This document shows, piece after piece, positions 25,833 through 33,871 of a stretch of DNA of 33,871 bases (positions are counted from its first letter, which is position 1; each line of letters opens with the position of its first letter). The position numbers and the translations under genes are program-made. This DNA is from Aquitalea pelogenes (GTDB taxonomy: Bacteria > Pseudomonadota > Gammaproteobacteria > Burkholderiales > Chromobacteriaceae), in the NCBI RefSeq assembly GCF_001515305.1, contig NZ_LNQV01000046.1:1-33871 (forward strand), written 5' to 3'. The notes under the pieces were generated by a model, which was not told the DNA's origin, made no database searches, and saw nothing but the letters and a program-made list of their open reading frames with translations.

Positions 25833-25871
25833 ACCCCACCCCTGAATCCCACCCTTTTGCGAGGACACAAT

Positions 25872-26771
25872 ATGGACAAGGAAATCGCCATCCAGTCCCT
25901 GACGGACACCATGGCCAAATTCACCGCCTACATCGGCAAACGTCTACCGCGTGATGTGAAGGCCAAACTAGCTGATTTGCGCACGCTGGAAACCAACCCG
26001 CTGGCCAAATCCATCTACGACACCATGGAAGGCAACCAGCAGGCTGCCGACAAGCTGGACCGCCCCAGCTGCCAGGATACCGGGGTGATCCAGTATTTCA
26101 TCGAGGCCGGCGCGCACTTCCCGCTGCTGGGCGAGCTGGAAGACATCCTGCGTGATGCGCTGGCCGGTGCCACCAGGCTGGGCCCGCTGCGTCACAACGC
26201 GGTGGAAACCTTTGACGAAAAAAATACCGGCACCAACACCGGAACCAATATTCCCTGGCTGGACTGGCGCATTGTGCCGGATTCGGACAGCTGCACCATT
26301 GACGTCTACATGGCTGGCGGCGGTTGCACCCTGCCGGGCGCGGCCAAGGTACTGATGCCGGGTCAGGGTTACGAAGGCGTGGCCGAATTCGTGATGGACG
26401 TGATTACCGAACGTGGCGTCAATGCCTGCCCGCCGCTGCTGGTGGGGGTGGGGGTGTCGACTTCGGTGGAAACCGCCGCCCGTCTGTCCAAACTGGCCAT
26501 CATGCGTCCGGTGGATTCCAAGAGCAGCAATCCGCGCGCTGCCTTGATGGAAGAACTGCTGGAGCAGGGCCTGAACGAGGTGGGCATCGGCCCGCAAGGC
26601 CTCTCCGGCAACAACAGCGTGATGGGGGTGAATATCGAATCCTCCGCCCGTCACCCCTCCACCATCGGCGTGGCGGTGAATACCGGCTGCTGGGCGCACC
26701 GCCGCGGCAAGATTCGCGTCAATGCCGACCTGTCCTATGAAATCCTGTCCCACGAAGGAGTGGTGCTGTGA
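25872..26771 (+). CDS. ttdA: L(+)-tartrate dehydratase, alpha subunit
   Basis: The 299-residue alpha subunit of L(+)-tartrate dehydratase, which with TtdB dehydrates L-tartrate to oxaloacetate. It belongs to the class I fumarase iron-sulfur family. The three probable [4Fe-4S] ligands are Cys67 (SCQDTG), Cys186 (VNACPP) and Cys273 ([10 protein letters not shown]). Other E. coli TtdA-like segments are [38 protein letters not shown] and [11 protein letters not shown]. The length agrees with E. coli TtdA (303). The start at 25872 (MDKEIAIQ) has GAGGA upstream. Its stop overlaps the GTG start of ttdB (GTGA), indicating coupling. Class I fumarase alpha domain is the only other reading; the separate small beta gene and the neighbouring carrier favour tartrate. 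Confidence 0.93.
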   Translation: MDKEIAIQSLTDTMAKFTAYIGKRLPRDVKAKLADLRTLETNPLAKSIYDTMEGNQQAADKLDRPSCQDTGVIQYFIEAGAHFPLLGELEDILRDALAGATRLGPLRHNAVETFDEKNTGTNTGTNIPWLDWRIVPDSDSCTIDVYMAGGGCTLPGAAKVLMPGQGYEGVAEFVMDVITERGVNACPPLLVGVGVSTSVETAARLSKLAIMRPVDSKSSNPRAALMEELLEQGLNEVGIGPQGLSGNNSVMGVNIESSARHPSTIGVAVNTGCWAHRRGKIRVNADLSYEILSHEGVVL

Positions 26772-27376
26772 AAAAAATCCTGACAACCCCGATCAAAGAC
26801 GAAGATCTGGCCGACCTGCGCATCGGTGATGTGGTGTATCTCACCGGCCATCTGGTGACCTGTCGTGACGTGGCGCACCGTCGCCTGATCGAGCAGGGCC
26901 GCGAACTGCCGGTGAATCTGGAGGGCGGGGCGATTTTTCATGCCGGCCCCATCGTGCGCAAGAAGGATGACGGCAAGTTTGAAATGGTGTCCATCGGCCC
27001 CACCACCAGCATGCGCATGGAAAAGTTCGAGCGCGAATTCATCAAGCAGACCGGGGTAAAGCTGATTGTCGGCAAGGGCGGCATGGGGCCGGAAACCGCT
27101 GCTGGCTGTCAGGAACACAAGGCCGTGCATGCCATCTTCCCCGGTGGCTGCGCGGTGCTGGCCGCCACGCTGGTGGAAGAAATCGAAGGTGCCGAATGGC
27201 AGGACCTGGGCATGCCGGAAACCCTGTGGATCAACCGGGTGCGGGTATTCGGCCCGCTGATCATCTCCATTGATACCCAGGGCAATAACCTGATCCAGCA
27301 AAACAAGGATCAATTCCAGGCCAGGAAAAAGCCAGTGCTGGACAAAATCTGCCAGCAACTCAGCTTCATCAAGTAA
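26768..27376 (+). CDS. ttdB: L(+)-tartrate dehydratase, beta subunit
   Basis: The 202-residue beta subunit (E. coli TtdB is 201), equivalent to the C-terminal domain of class I fumarase. It begins with GTG in a four-base overlap with ttdA. Family segments are [51 protein letters not shown] and [10 protein letters not shown]. The GPTTSMRM and GKGGMG loops contribute to the active site at the interface with the alpha subunit. It is the last gene of the carrier-ttdA-ttdB unit and is followed by a strong terminator. Confidence 0.93.
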   Translation: MKKILTTPIKDEDLADLRIGDVVYLTGHLVTCRDVAHRRLIEQGRELPVNLEGGAIFHAGPIVRKKDDGKFEMVSIGPTTSMRMEKFEREFIKQTGVKLIVGKGGMGPETAAGCQEHKAVHAIFPGGCAVLAATLVEEIEGAEWQDLGMPETLWINRVRVFGPLIISIDTQGNNLIQQNKDQFQARKKPVLDKICQQLSFIK

Positions 27377-27427
27377 AAACCAATCCTGTCTGGCTGCCAG
27401 CTTGCTGGTAGCTACTGCGACCTTGTG

Positions 27428-27458
27428 CGAGGGCATGTCAATTGCCCTCGTTTTTTTT
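27428..27458 (+). terminator. Intrinsic terminator of the ttdAB unit
   Basis: CGAGGGCA (27428-27435) pairs perfectly with TGCCCTCG (27443-27450) around a 7-base loop and is followed by eight T. It lies 51 bases after the ttdB stop. Confidence 0.93.
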
Positions 27459-27496
27459 CGTCTGGAGCTTGCCTTGTGCCATACCGGGCCAACACT

Positions 27497-28914
27497 TTAG
27501 CGACGTGATGCCGATGGCTGGGGGTGGTCGGTCTTGCCCGCCATGCCGGCACAGGCGGCCAGCCTGGTGTCCAGCCAGCGCGGCTTGTGCTGCCGGTCTT
27601 CGGCCTGTTCCACGCGCCGAATGGCATTGCGCACCAGCATGGCGCCGCACCAGCGCAGCGGTTCGGGCGGGAAGTGGGCGAGCGGACCGCGCACCAGCCC
27701 GCTGTCGGTCCAGGCATTGCGCTCGCCCAGCAGCAGCGAGGACAGGATGCGCCCACCCAGATGGGACTGCACCACGCCGTTACCGGAGTAACCCAGCCCG
27801 TATAGCACCCGTTGATGGCCGGGAAGCCGGCCAAAAAAGGGAAAGCCGGTGGCGGAGCGATCTGACGCGCCAGTCCAGCTTTGCACTACCGGTGCCGTGG
27901 CCAGGCTGGGGAAAAGCCGTCCCATGGTGAGCTGCAAGGCTGCCGCATGACGGCTGGGCTGGTCGAAACAGGCTTGCATGCGGTTGCCAAAGGCAATGTG
28001 GTTGCCGCCCTTGCCCAGCATCAGCCGCCCGTCCGGTGTGCTGCGCCAGTAGTGGACGAAGGTGCGCAGGTCGCACACTGCCTGACCGCGCTCCAGCCCC
28101 AGTGTGCTGATTTCCCCGGGGCGGCGTCGGTGATGATCATGTCGGATGAAACCAGCAGGATGCTGTTGGCAAAGGCAGGAAACTGTCCGGGCATGTCGGC
28201 GTTGAGCGCCAGCACGGCCTGGCTGGCTTCCACCTGGCCCTGCGCGGTATGAAGGATGACCTGCCCGTCCTCCTGCAGATGGGTCATGGTGCTGTGTTCA
28301 TGCACCTGCACGCCCATTTCGCTGGCCACGCGCAGTAGTCCCCGCACCAGCTTGCCTGGTTGCAGGCTGCCGGCCGGCGCACTGTGGTAGCCGTCCTGCA
28401 GCAGGGCAGAGCCACTGAGCGCGCTGGTTTGGGCCGGGGACAGGGCAGTCCAGCTGTTCAGGCTGTGTTGTTGCAGCATGGCCAGTACCGGGGCCAGACG
28501 GCCGATTTGCGCCGGGTTGCTGGCCGCATACACGGCACCGCCCAGCCGGATGTCGGCGTCTATAGCGTGTTGCTGGCAAAAACTGGCGATGTCGGCCACG
28601 GCCTGTTCGGATGCCTGTACCAGTCGGCTGGCTTCGCTGTCACCAAACCAGCGGCGCAGCGAGGGGTACTTGGTGGACCAGGTCAGCATGCAGCCACCAT
28701 TGCGGCCGGAGGCACCGCTGCCGCAGCGGGCCTTTTCCAGCACCACCACCTGCCAGTCCGGCCTGGCCTGCTTGCACATGATGGCGGTCCACAGGCCGGT
28801 GAATCCGCCACCGACAATGCAGACATCGGCACGCTGCCTGCCCTGTAGCGCGGGCCGTGGCGGGCTGCGCTCGGCGGCCAGCGCTTCGGCCAGCCAGTAG
28901 GGAAGCTGGCTCAT
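27497..28914 (-). pseudogene. FAD-dependent oxidoreductase of the phosphonate cluster, frameshifted
   Basis: A DadA/glycine-oxidase-type FAD amine oxidase. The N-terminal frame has the ADP-binding motif VCIVGGGFTGLWTAIMCKQ, the GSGASGRNGG flavin loop and a substrate domain. Near 28112-28120 (a CCCCGGGG stretch) the frame breaks: the plausible continuation EISTLGLERGQAVCDLRTF, then YWRSTPDGRLMLGKGG and LYGLGYSGNGVV with the C-terminal FAD contact, lies in another frame. One added base restores about 472 residues. The gene overlaps phnX by four bases (ATGA), so it belongs to the phosphonate operon. FAD oxidoreductases recur in AEP clusters and some are reported to oxidise N-methylated AEP; that role here is inference. 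Confidence 0.82.
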
Positions 28915-29726
28915 GGGCGCTCACCCTTGGCCATTCTGGCGTCAATCAGCGCCAGCACCGCCGGTAGCTGGGCAATGGTATCCACCACATAATGCGCGCC
29001 TGCCGCCGTGAGCTGGCTGGCGGCCGGCTGACGATGGCTATCCTGTTGTGCCGGGGTGAGTGCCAGCCATTCTTCCGCTGTCAGGCCAACCGCATTGCCG
29101 CTGGAGGACAGCCCCACGGTCCACATGCCGGCACTCAGGCCTTCGGCAATGCCGGGGACGGTGTCATCCACCTTGACGCAATGACGCACATCCTTCAGCG
29201 CCAGCGCCAGTACATTGGCCAGCGCCATCCACGGCCCCGGGCGGCCGCCTGCCGGCAGGTCATCGGTGGCCACAGTGTGGTCCGGCGCATAGCCTGCAGC
29301 AGCGGCCAGCGGCAGCAGGCGGTCCATCACCACACGCGGATAGCCGGAGCAGCTGCCAATCTTCAAACCACGGGCCCGCAACTGGTTGATGGTGTCGATG
29401 GCACCCGGAATCGGTGCCGAATATTCGCCCACCCGTTCCACCTGCAAGGGCATGAACTGCTGATACAGCCGGTCGACATCCGCATCCTGCATGGGGCTGC
29501 CAAAACGCGCCTGCCAGCGGGCGGCCACGTCCGGTAGCTGACCCAGTGCCTTGATGTGGTCCCACTTGGCCAGGCCCATGGGGATGCGTGCTTCGGCCAT
29601 GCTTACCGCAATGCCCTGGGCAGCGAATACGTCGATCAGTACCTGGGTGGGGGCGAAGGAGCCGAAGTCCACCACGGTACCGGCCCAGTCGAAAATCACA
29701 GCTTCCAGATGTTGATAGCCTTGCAT
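28911..29726 (-). CDS. phnX: Phosphonoacetaldehyde hydrolase (phosphonatase)
   Basis: A 271-residue cytoplasmic HAD-superfamily enzyme that cleaves the C-P bond of phosphonoacetaldehyde to acetaldehyde and phosphate. The nucleophile motif [11 protein letters not shown] has Asp13, and [13 protein letters not shown] contains Lys54, matching the Schiff-base lysine (Lys53) of Bacillus Phn[10 protein letters not shown] is HAD motif 2, and [12 protein letters not shown] is the metal-binding motif with its Asp pair. The frame is open far upstream within phnW, but the start at 29726 (MQGYQHLEA) has AAGGAAA and lies two bases after the phnW stop. It overlaps the next gene by ATGA. Confidence 0.95.
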   Translation of the reverse strand: MQGYQHLEAVIFDWAGTVVDFGSFAPTQVLIDVFAAQGIAVSMAEARIPMGLAKWDHIKALGQLPDVAARWQARFGSPMQDADVDRLYQQFMPLQVERVGEYSAPIPGAIDTINQLRARGLKIGSCSGYPRVVMDRLLPLAAAAGYAPDHTVATDDLPAGGRPGPWMALANVLALALKDVRHCVKVDDTVPGIAEGLSAGMWTVGLSSSGNAVGLTAEEWLALTPAQQDSHRQPAASQLTAAGAHYVVDTIAQLPAVLALIDARMAKGERP

Positions 29727-29728
29727 GT

Positions 29729-30838
29729 TCAGTTTCCTTGTGTGGTCCAGCCGAGTTCGCGGATGGTGGTGGTGATGGCGTGGCAGGCTTGTTCCAGTTC
29801 GGCCTGATCGATGGCGCCGATGCAACCGACGCGGAAGGTTTCCTGGCTGGTGAGCTTGCCGGGGTAGAGCACAAAGCCCTTGTTGCGCACGGCTTCGTAC
29901 AGCTGGCCGAAGCGATAGTCCGGATGAGCGGGCGCGCGGAAGGTCAGGATGATGGGCGCTTGCCGTGCAGTGGGCAGAAACAGTTGCAGGCCGGCCTGTT
30001 GCAGCTGGTGTTGCAGAACGGCTGCATTGCGCTGGTAACGGGCCAGGCGTGCCGGCTGGCCGCCTTCGGCCAGGTATTGGTCCAGCGCCATGCGCAAGGC
30101 GGCCACCACATGGGTGGGCGGGGTGAAACGCCACTGGCCGGTGGATTGCATGTATTCGTATTGCGCCAGCAGGTCCAGCGCCAGCGAGTGGCTGTTGCCG
30201 CGGCTGGCCAGCAGGCCCTCACGCCGCATGATGACAAAGCCCATGCCGGGCACGCCTTCCAGGCATTTGTTGCTGCTGGCAATCACCGCCTCGGCATGCA
30301 ACTGGCCAACATCAATATCCAGTGCGCCAAAGCTGGACATGGCATCCACAATCAACTTGCGTCCTGCCGCGTGCACGATGGCGGCAATTTCACTCAGCGG
30401 GTTGAGGATGCCGGTACTGGTTTCGCAGTGAATCAGGCCGACATGGGTAATGGCCGGGTCTTCTTGCAGCAGCCGGGCCACCGTTGCCGGTTCCGGTACT
30501 TGATCATCCTCGGTTTCATACACGCTGAATGCGCGGCCCAGGGTGTGGGCAATCAGCGCCATGCGCTTGCCGTAGGCACCGTTGATGAGGACCAGCAGTT
30601 TGCCGTCGCGCGGCAGCAGATTGGCAATGGCTGCTTCCACCGCATAAGTGCCGGAGCCTTGCAGCGGGACGCAAACATGTTCGGCGGTGCCGTGGGCGAT
30701 GGCCAGCAGGTCGCTGCATACGCTGGCGGTGAGGGTGTTGAAGTCATGGTCCCAGGAGCCCCAGTCCTTGAGCATGGCGGTTTTGGTGGCCAGGCTGGTG
30801 GTGAGCGGGCCGGGGGTCAGCAAGATGGGTTCACGCAT
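29729..30838 (-). CDS. phnW: 2-Aminoethylphosphonate:pyruvate transaminase
   Basis: A 369-residue PLP-dependent aminotransferase that converts AEP and pyruvate to phosphonoacetaldehyde and alanine, the step before PhnX. It opens with [11 protein letters not shown], the typical PhnW start. Then come [10 protein letters not shown], the PLP phosphate-binding region [12 protein letters not shown], the cofactor-binding Asp in [14 protein letters not shown] and the Schiff-base Lys191 in [12 protein letters not shown]. The C-terminal RVGCIGAID is also characteristic. The length is normal for the family. It lies directly upstream of phnX (two-base gap). A short intercistronic hairpin separates it from the upstream permease gene. 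Confidence 0.96.
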   Translation of the reverse strand: MREPILLTPGPLTTSLATKTAMLKDWGSWDHDFNTLTASVCSDLLAIAHGTAEHVCVPLQGSGTYAVEAAIANLLPRDGKLLVLINGAYGKRMALIAHTLGRAFSVYETEDDQVPEPATVARLLQEDPAITHVGLIHCETSTGILNPLSEIAAIVHAAGRKLIVDAMSSFGALDIDVGQLHAEAVIASSNKCLEGVPGMGFVIMRREGLLASRGNSHSLALDLLAQYEYMQSTGQWRFTPPTHVVAALRMALDQYLAEGGQPARLARYQRNAAVLQHQLQQAGLQLFLPTARQAPIILTFRAPAHPDYRFGQLYEAVRNKGFVLYPGKLTSQETFRVGCIGAIDQAELEQACHAITTTIRELGWTTQGN

Positions 30839-30879
30839 GGTTTTTCCAGTGATCTAGATGTCTTTCGGAGGTCAGATAA

Positions 30880-30896
30880 ACCGGGCAAGGCCCGGT
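30880..30896 (-). other. Intercistronic hairpin between the permease gene and phnW
   Basis: ACCGGGC (30880-30886) pairs with GCCCGGT (30890-30896) around a 3-base loop, ten bases after the permease stop. No U-run follows, so partial attenuation or message processing between transporter and enzyme genes is more likely than full termination. Confidence 0.45.
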
Positions 30897-30905
30897 GCAA
30901 GGGAA

Positions 30906-32603
30906 TCAGCGTGTTGCCGCTTGGCGCCAGCGCTGGTGCTGCCGCAGCAAGGCATGGGACAGCAGGGCAAACAGCAGGCAGACCACGGCGGCACTGGCCA
31001 CGATCAGGGTGGCCATGGCGGCGGCTGCTGCGGTGTCGCCGGCATCATCCATGTTCAGCACCGCCACGGCGGCCAGCACGGTATCCGGGGTGTACAGGAA
31101 GATGACGGCCGATACCGTGGTCATGGCCGAAACAAAGAAATAGCGGGCAATTTCCAGAATGGCGGGCAGGCAGGCGGGCACGGTGACACGCCACAGCGTC
31201 AGCCACAGCGGCACCTTGAGCGAGGCGGCCACCGGTTCGAAATCCGGGTCCAGCTGCGTCAGCGCGGTGCGTGCCGTCATGTGTGCGGTGGTGGTGTAAT
31301 GCGCCACCGTGCACAGCACCAGAATGGCCATGCTGCCGTACAAGCCATGCAAGGGGTTGGCATCGCTATTGAAGAAGAAGATGTAACCCAGCCCCAGCAC
31401 CAGGCCCGGCACCGCCATCGGCAGCATGGCAATTGCATGCAGCAAGCTGCCGCCCAGTCTGGCGCTGCGCAACTTGCAGCTGCTCCATGCACCCAGAAAC
31501 ACCAGGCTGCTGCCCAGTACCGCAGTGGCCAGCGCCATGCGCAGGCTGTTGCCGAATGCCAGCCAGCCGCCGCCATCCACCTGGTCGAAGTTGAAGTGCG
31601 CCAGGGTGAATGTCATCTGGTAGGGCCATTGCCGGATAAAGGCTGCAGCAATGGCGGTGCCCATCATCAGCAGCAGGCCCGCCCCGATCAGGCTGCAAAA
31701 GCCCAGCGCCAGCAGGCGCGCAGGCCAGCCGCGCAAGGCTTGCAAGGGTTGGGATTTGGCCGACAGTTGCGCTTGTTGTCGCCGTTGCAGGCCTTGGTCC
31801 AGCACAAAAGAGAGAACAGCCGGCAACAGCAGCAGCAAGCCGATGACCGCACCCTGGGCAAAGTTCTGCTGGCCGATCACCTGCTTGTACGCCTCCACCG
31901 CCAGCACCGGGAAGGCACCGCCAATGATTTTGGGCACACCGAAGTCGGTGACGGTGAGGGTGAACACCAGCAGCGCAGCCGATATCACGCCGTAACGGCT
32001 GCCGGGCAGGGTAATGGTCAGGAACTGTCGCACCCGGCCTGCGCCCAGTGTGCCAGCGGCTTCATACAGCCGGGCATCACCCACCGACAGTGCGGTGAGC
32101 AGGATCATCAGCGCATGCGGGAAGGTGTAAAAAGCTTCGCCCAGCACGATGCCGGTCAGCCCGTAGATGCTGCCGCCGGGCAGCCATTCTTTCAGCAAGC
32201 CCTGATTGCCGAACAGGTAAACCAGTGAAATGCCGGGCAGCAAGGACGGTGCCAGCAAGGGCAGCAGCGCCAGCAGGCGGAACAGTCCGCGCATGGGCAG
32301 CTGCACCCGGCACAGCGCAGCGGCATAGCCATAGGCCAGCGGTACCACCAGCAGGGTGCTCAGCACCGCCACCTGCAGGCTGCCATTCATGGCACGCAGC
32401 AGCCCGGGCTGTGACAGCGTCTTGCTGATTTGCATGAAGCCGGCAAATTGCCCGTCGGCATCGGTCAGGGCCTTGCCCAGTATCGCCGCCAGCGGCAGCA
32501 GTACCGCCACCACCAGCACCGCCAGCAACAGCCACTGCAGCAGTCCGGCCAATGTTTCATCCGCGCTGGCGGCCAGGCGGCGGGAACGTCTCAGGATAGG
32601 CAT
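30906..32603 (-). CDS. AEP ABC transporter permease, double-length
   Basis: A 565-residue inner-membrane permease with two fused binding-protein-dependent transport domains, as in the FbpB-like family and the putative AEP permease type often called PhnU2. The EAA-type loops are around YEAAGTLGAGRVRQFLTITLPGS in half 1 and PVAASLKVPLWLTLWRVTVPA in half 2. Helices lie at about 22-43, 75-95, 108-130, 138-165 and 205-225, and again in the second half. The N-terminus overlaps the ATPase gene by 13 bases. Specificity for AEP rests on the adjacent phnWX genes; iron-type uptake systems share the architecture but not this context. Confidence 0.85.
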   Translation of the reverse strand: MPILRRSRRLAASADETLAGLLQWLLLAVLVVAVLLPLAAILGKALTDADGQFAGFMQISKTLSQPGLLRAMNGSLQVAVLSTLLVVPLAYGYAAALCRVQLPMRGLFRLLALLPLLAPSLLPGISLVYLFGNQGLLKEWLPGGSIYGLTGIVLGEAFYTFPHALMILLTALSVGDARLYEAAGTLGAGRVRQFLTITLPGSRYGVISAALLVFTLTVTDFGVPKIIGGAFPVLAVEAYKQVIGQQNFAQGAVIGLLLLLPAVLSFVLDQGLQRRQQAQLSAKSQPLQALRGWPARLLALGFCSLIGAGLLLMMGTAIAAAFIRQWPYQMTFTLAHFNFDQVDGGGWLAFGNSLRMALATAVLGSSLVFLGAWSSCKLRSARLGGSLLHAIAMLPMAVPGLVLGLGYIFFFNSDANPLHGLYGSMAILVLCTVAHYTTTAHMTARTALTQLDPDFEPVAASLKVPLWLTLWRVTVPACLPAILEIARYFFVSAMTTVSAVIFLYTPDTVLAAVAVLNMDDAGDTAAAAAMATLIVASAAVVCLLFALLSHALLRQHQRWRQAATR

Positions 32604-33730
32604 GCGTGCTCCCCGCTGGCATCAAACAACTGGCAGCGTGCCAGCTTGAGCGAGACCCCCAGCCTGCGTTGCGGGCTGGCATCCAGCTGTTCCAGCTGGC
32701 TGTGGCTGAGGTCGGCCTGGATACTGGCCCCGCCCCAGGCGGGCACCTGCAGATGCAGGCGGTAGATTGCACCAAGCAATTCGGTTTTGCCGACATCCGC
32801 CAGCACGGCATCGGCGGTGGCCGGCCATTGTGCATGCAGCACGATGTCTTCCGGGCGGATGAACACATCCAGCGCCTGTCCGTCCCCGCGCAAGTGGGGA
32901 TGCGGCAGTTGCAGCAGCTGTTCGCCCAGGCGGATCTGGTCTGTGCCCAGCGCACGGGCGGGCAGGAAATTGCCCTGGCCGACAAAGCTGGCGACAAAGC
33001 GGGTGGCCGGGTTGCGGTACACCTCCAGCGGACTGCCGCATTGTTCGATGCAGCCTGCATTCATCACCACCACGCGATCGGCCATGGTGAGCGCTTCTTC
33101 CTGGTCGTGCGTCACCATGATGGTGGTGATGCCCAGCTTTTGTTGCAGACTGCGGATTTCCCGGCGCAGATGCTCGCGTACCCGGGCATCCAGTGCCGAC
33201 AGCGGTTCATCCAGCAACAGCAGCGAGGGCGAAGTGGCCAGTGCGCGCGCCAGCGCCACCCGTTGCTGCTGGCCGCCGGACAGTTGGAACGGATACTTGC
33301 TGGCAATGCCGTCCAGGCCGATCAGGGCCAGTAACTCGCTCACCCGCCGCTGTTTGTCCTCGCGTCGGCCGGTCAGGCCGTAGGCGATATTGGCGGCGAC
33401 ATCCAGATTGGGAAACAGCGCATAGGACTGGAACACGATGCCGTAGTCGCGTCTGGCCGGGGGCAGCAAGGTGATATCACGTTCGCCCATGATGATCTGA
33501 CCGGTGTCGGGCAGGTCCAGCCCGGCAATCTGGCGCAGCAAGGTGGTTTTGCCGCAGCCGGACGGGCCCAGCAGGCAGACGAACTCGCCCTTGTTGACGT
33601 TCAGGTCCAGCTGGTTCAGCACGGTGTGACTGCCAAAGCGCTTGCTGATGCCGCGCAGTTGCAGATAGGGCCGGGTGGTAGCGTCTGCGGTGCCGCTTTG
33701 CTGTAGCAGGAAGGCAGGGTCAGGCTTCAT
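32591..33730 (-). CDS. phnT: AEP ABC transporter ATP-binding protein
   Basis: A 379-residue importer ATPase of the PotA/FbpC/PhnT group. Walker A is GPSGCGKTT (residues 55-63). The Q-loop is at VFQSYALFPN, the signature at [15 protein letters not shown] (150-164), Walker B at LLLLDEPLSALD with catalytic Glu175, and the H-loop at MVTHDQEEAL. A C-terminal TOBE-like domain (VFIRPEDIVLHA) follows. It powers the fused permease encoded immediately downstream, with 13 bases of overlap. Its ATG overlaps the stop of the upstream HD-domain gene (ATGA), so all genes from 33871 down to 27497 appear to be one transcription unit. The substrate is inferred from context. Confidence 0.9.
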   Translation of the reverse strand: MKPDPAFLLQQSGTADATTRPYLQLRGISKRFGSHTVLNQLDLNVNKGEFVCLLGPSGCGKTTLLRQIAGLDLPDTGQIIMGERDITLLPPARRDYGIVFQSYALFPNLDVAANIAYGLTGRREDKQRRVSELLALIGLDGIASKYPFQLSGGQQQRVALARALATSPSLLLLDEPLSALDARVREHLRREIRSLQQKLGITTIMVTHDQEEALTMADRVVVMNAGCIEQCGSPLEVYRNPATRFVASFVGQGNFLPARALGTDQIRLGEQLLQLPHPHLRGDGQALDVFIRPEDIVLHAQWPATADAVLADVGKTELLGAIYRLHLQVPAWGGASIQADLSHSQLEQLDASPQRRLGVSLKLARCQLFDASGEHACLS

Positions 33731-33871
33731 GGCTGTGCTTTCAGGGCTTGGGCTGCAATCAGCCGGTAATGCTGCAAGGGCGGGGTGGCCAGTGCCGGAA
33801 TCTTGGCTACGTCGTCGTGCCGCCGCAGGGCCAGGGCAGCCGCAGCGTGCGGGCGGCGCATGAAGCGCTCG
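33727..33871 (-). CDS. C-terminus of a phosphonate-associated HD-domain protein (cut by window end)
   Basis: The last 47 codons of a minus-strand gene enter from the right edge and stop in an ATGA overlap with phnT. The sequence ALRRHDDVAKIPALATPPLQHY resembles the C-terminal signature (R-x-DD-x-AK-x-P-x-LATP-x-L-x-HY) of HD-domain proteins in phosphonate operons, related to the PhnZ-type oxygenase. PhnZ uses a di-iron centre to cleave 2-amino-1-hydroxyethylphosphonate to glycine and phosphate. The catalytic HD residues lie outside the window, so this assignment rests on the tail and on context. Confidence 0.6.
   Translation of the reverse strand, partial: ERFMRRPHAAAALALRRHDDVAKIPALATPPLQHYRLIAAQALKAQP

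Noticed and set aside
28911-30134. 407-codon frame suggesting a longer phnX
   Set aside because: The extra N-terminal part lies inside phnW in another frame. PhnX starts at 29726 with a proper ribosome site and family-like N-terminus.
1-33871. CRISPR arrays, prophage, insertion sequences, toxin-antitoxin or defence genes
   Set aside because: Looked for on both strands; no regular repeat-spacer pattern, transposase, integrase or known defence motif was found.

Overview
The window looks like a chromosomal segment of a GC-rich betaproteobacterium. Protein similarities recalled from memory, a large NAD-dependent glutamate dehydrogenase, and the 5S rRNA and tRNA-Ser style point to Neisseriales, family Chromobacteriaceae (Aquitalea, Vogesella or Chromobacterium type). 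This assignment is inference; no search was run. There is no phage, insertion sequence, CRISPR array or plasmid module. The window is core genome carrying several catabolic islands.

Layout from left to right. (1) 1-132: the 3' end of a 5S rRNA gene and the rrn terminator. (2) 315-2522: an orphan CHASE/PAS-type sensor histidine kinase, followed by a noncoding stretch carrying two copies of one hairpin. (3) 2778-8115, minus strand: an arginine/ornithine-type ABC transporter operon with two tandem binding-protein genes, two permeases and an ATPase, followed by an AraC-family regulator resembling Pseudomonas ArgR. (4) 8375-13186, plus strand: the ~180-kDa-class NAD-glutamate dehydrogenase gdhB, divergent from the transporter. 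In Pseudomonas both units belong to the ArgR regulon, so arginine uptake, its regulator and glutamate oxidation probably form one functional block here. (5) 13362-14018: an unrecognised 218-residue protein. (6) 14100-19903, minus: an RND efflux operon (permease, adaptor, outer-membrane lipoprotein), the last gene frameshifted. (7) 20152-20945: a GNAT acetyltransferase gene and tRNA-Ser(GGA) with a clear promoter and terminator. (8) 21290-27458: a tartrate/D-malate island made of a D-malate/tartrate dehydrogenase gene (frameshifted), two convergent LysR regulators, an MFS carrier and L-tartrate dehydratase ttdAB. (9) 27497-33871, minus: a 2-aminoethylphosphonate (AEP) island with an HD-domain protein (cut by the window edge), transporter ATPase, double-length permease, phnW, phnX and a FAD oxidoreductase (frameshifted).

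How the genes work together. The arginine block imports basic amino acids and feeds glutamate to the TCA cycle as 2-oxoglutarate. The tartrate/malate island would turn L-tartrate into oxaloacetate and D-malate into pyruvate. The phosphonate island would import AEP, transaminate it to phosphonoacetaldehyde and cleave the C-P bond to give acetaldehyde and phosphate, with the HD and FAD enzymes probably broadening the range of AEP derivatives used.

Three genes (outer-membrane efflux lipoprotein, D-malate dehydrogenase, FAD oxidoreductase) each become full-length if exactly one base is restored in a short GC-rich stretch. That shared pattern suggests consensus errors in the assembly at least as strongly as real pseudogenes. 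I found no convincing new multi-gene system. The most interesting unexplained items are the structured leader and divergent control region of the arginine block, the repeated hairpin region at 2523-2777, and the unknown 218-residue protein.
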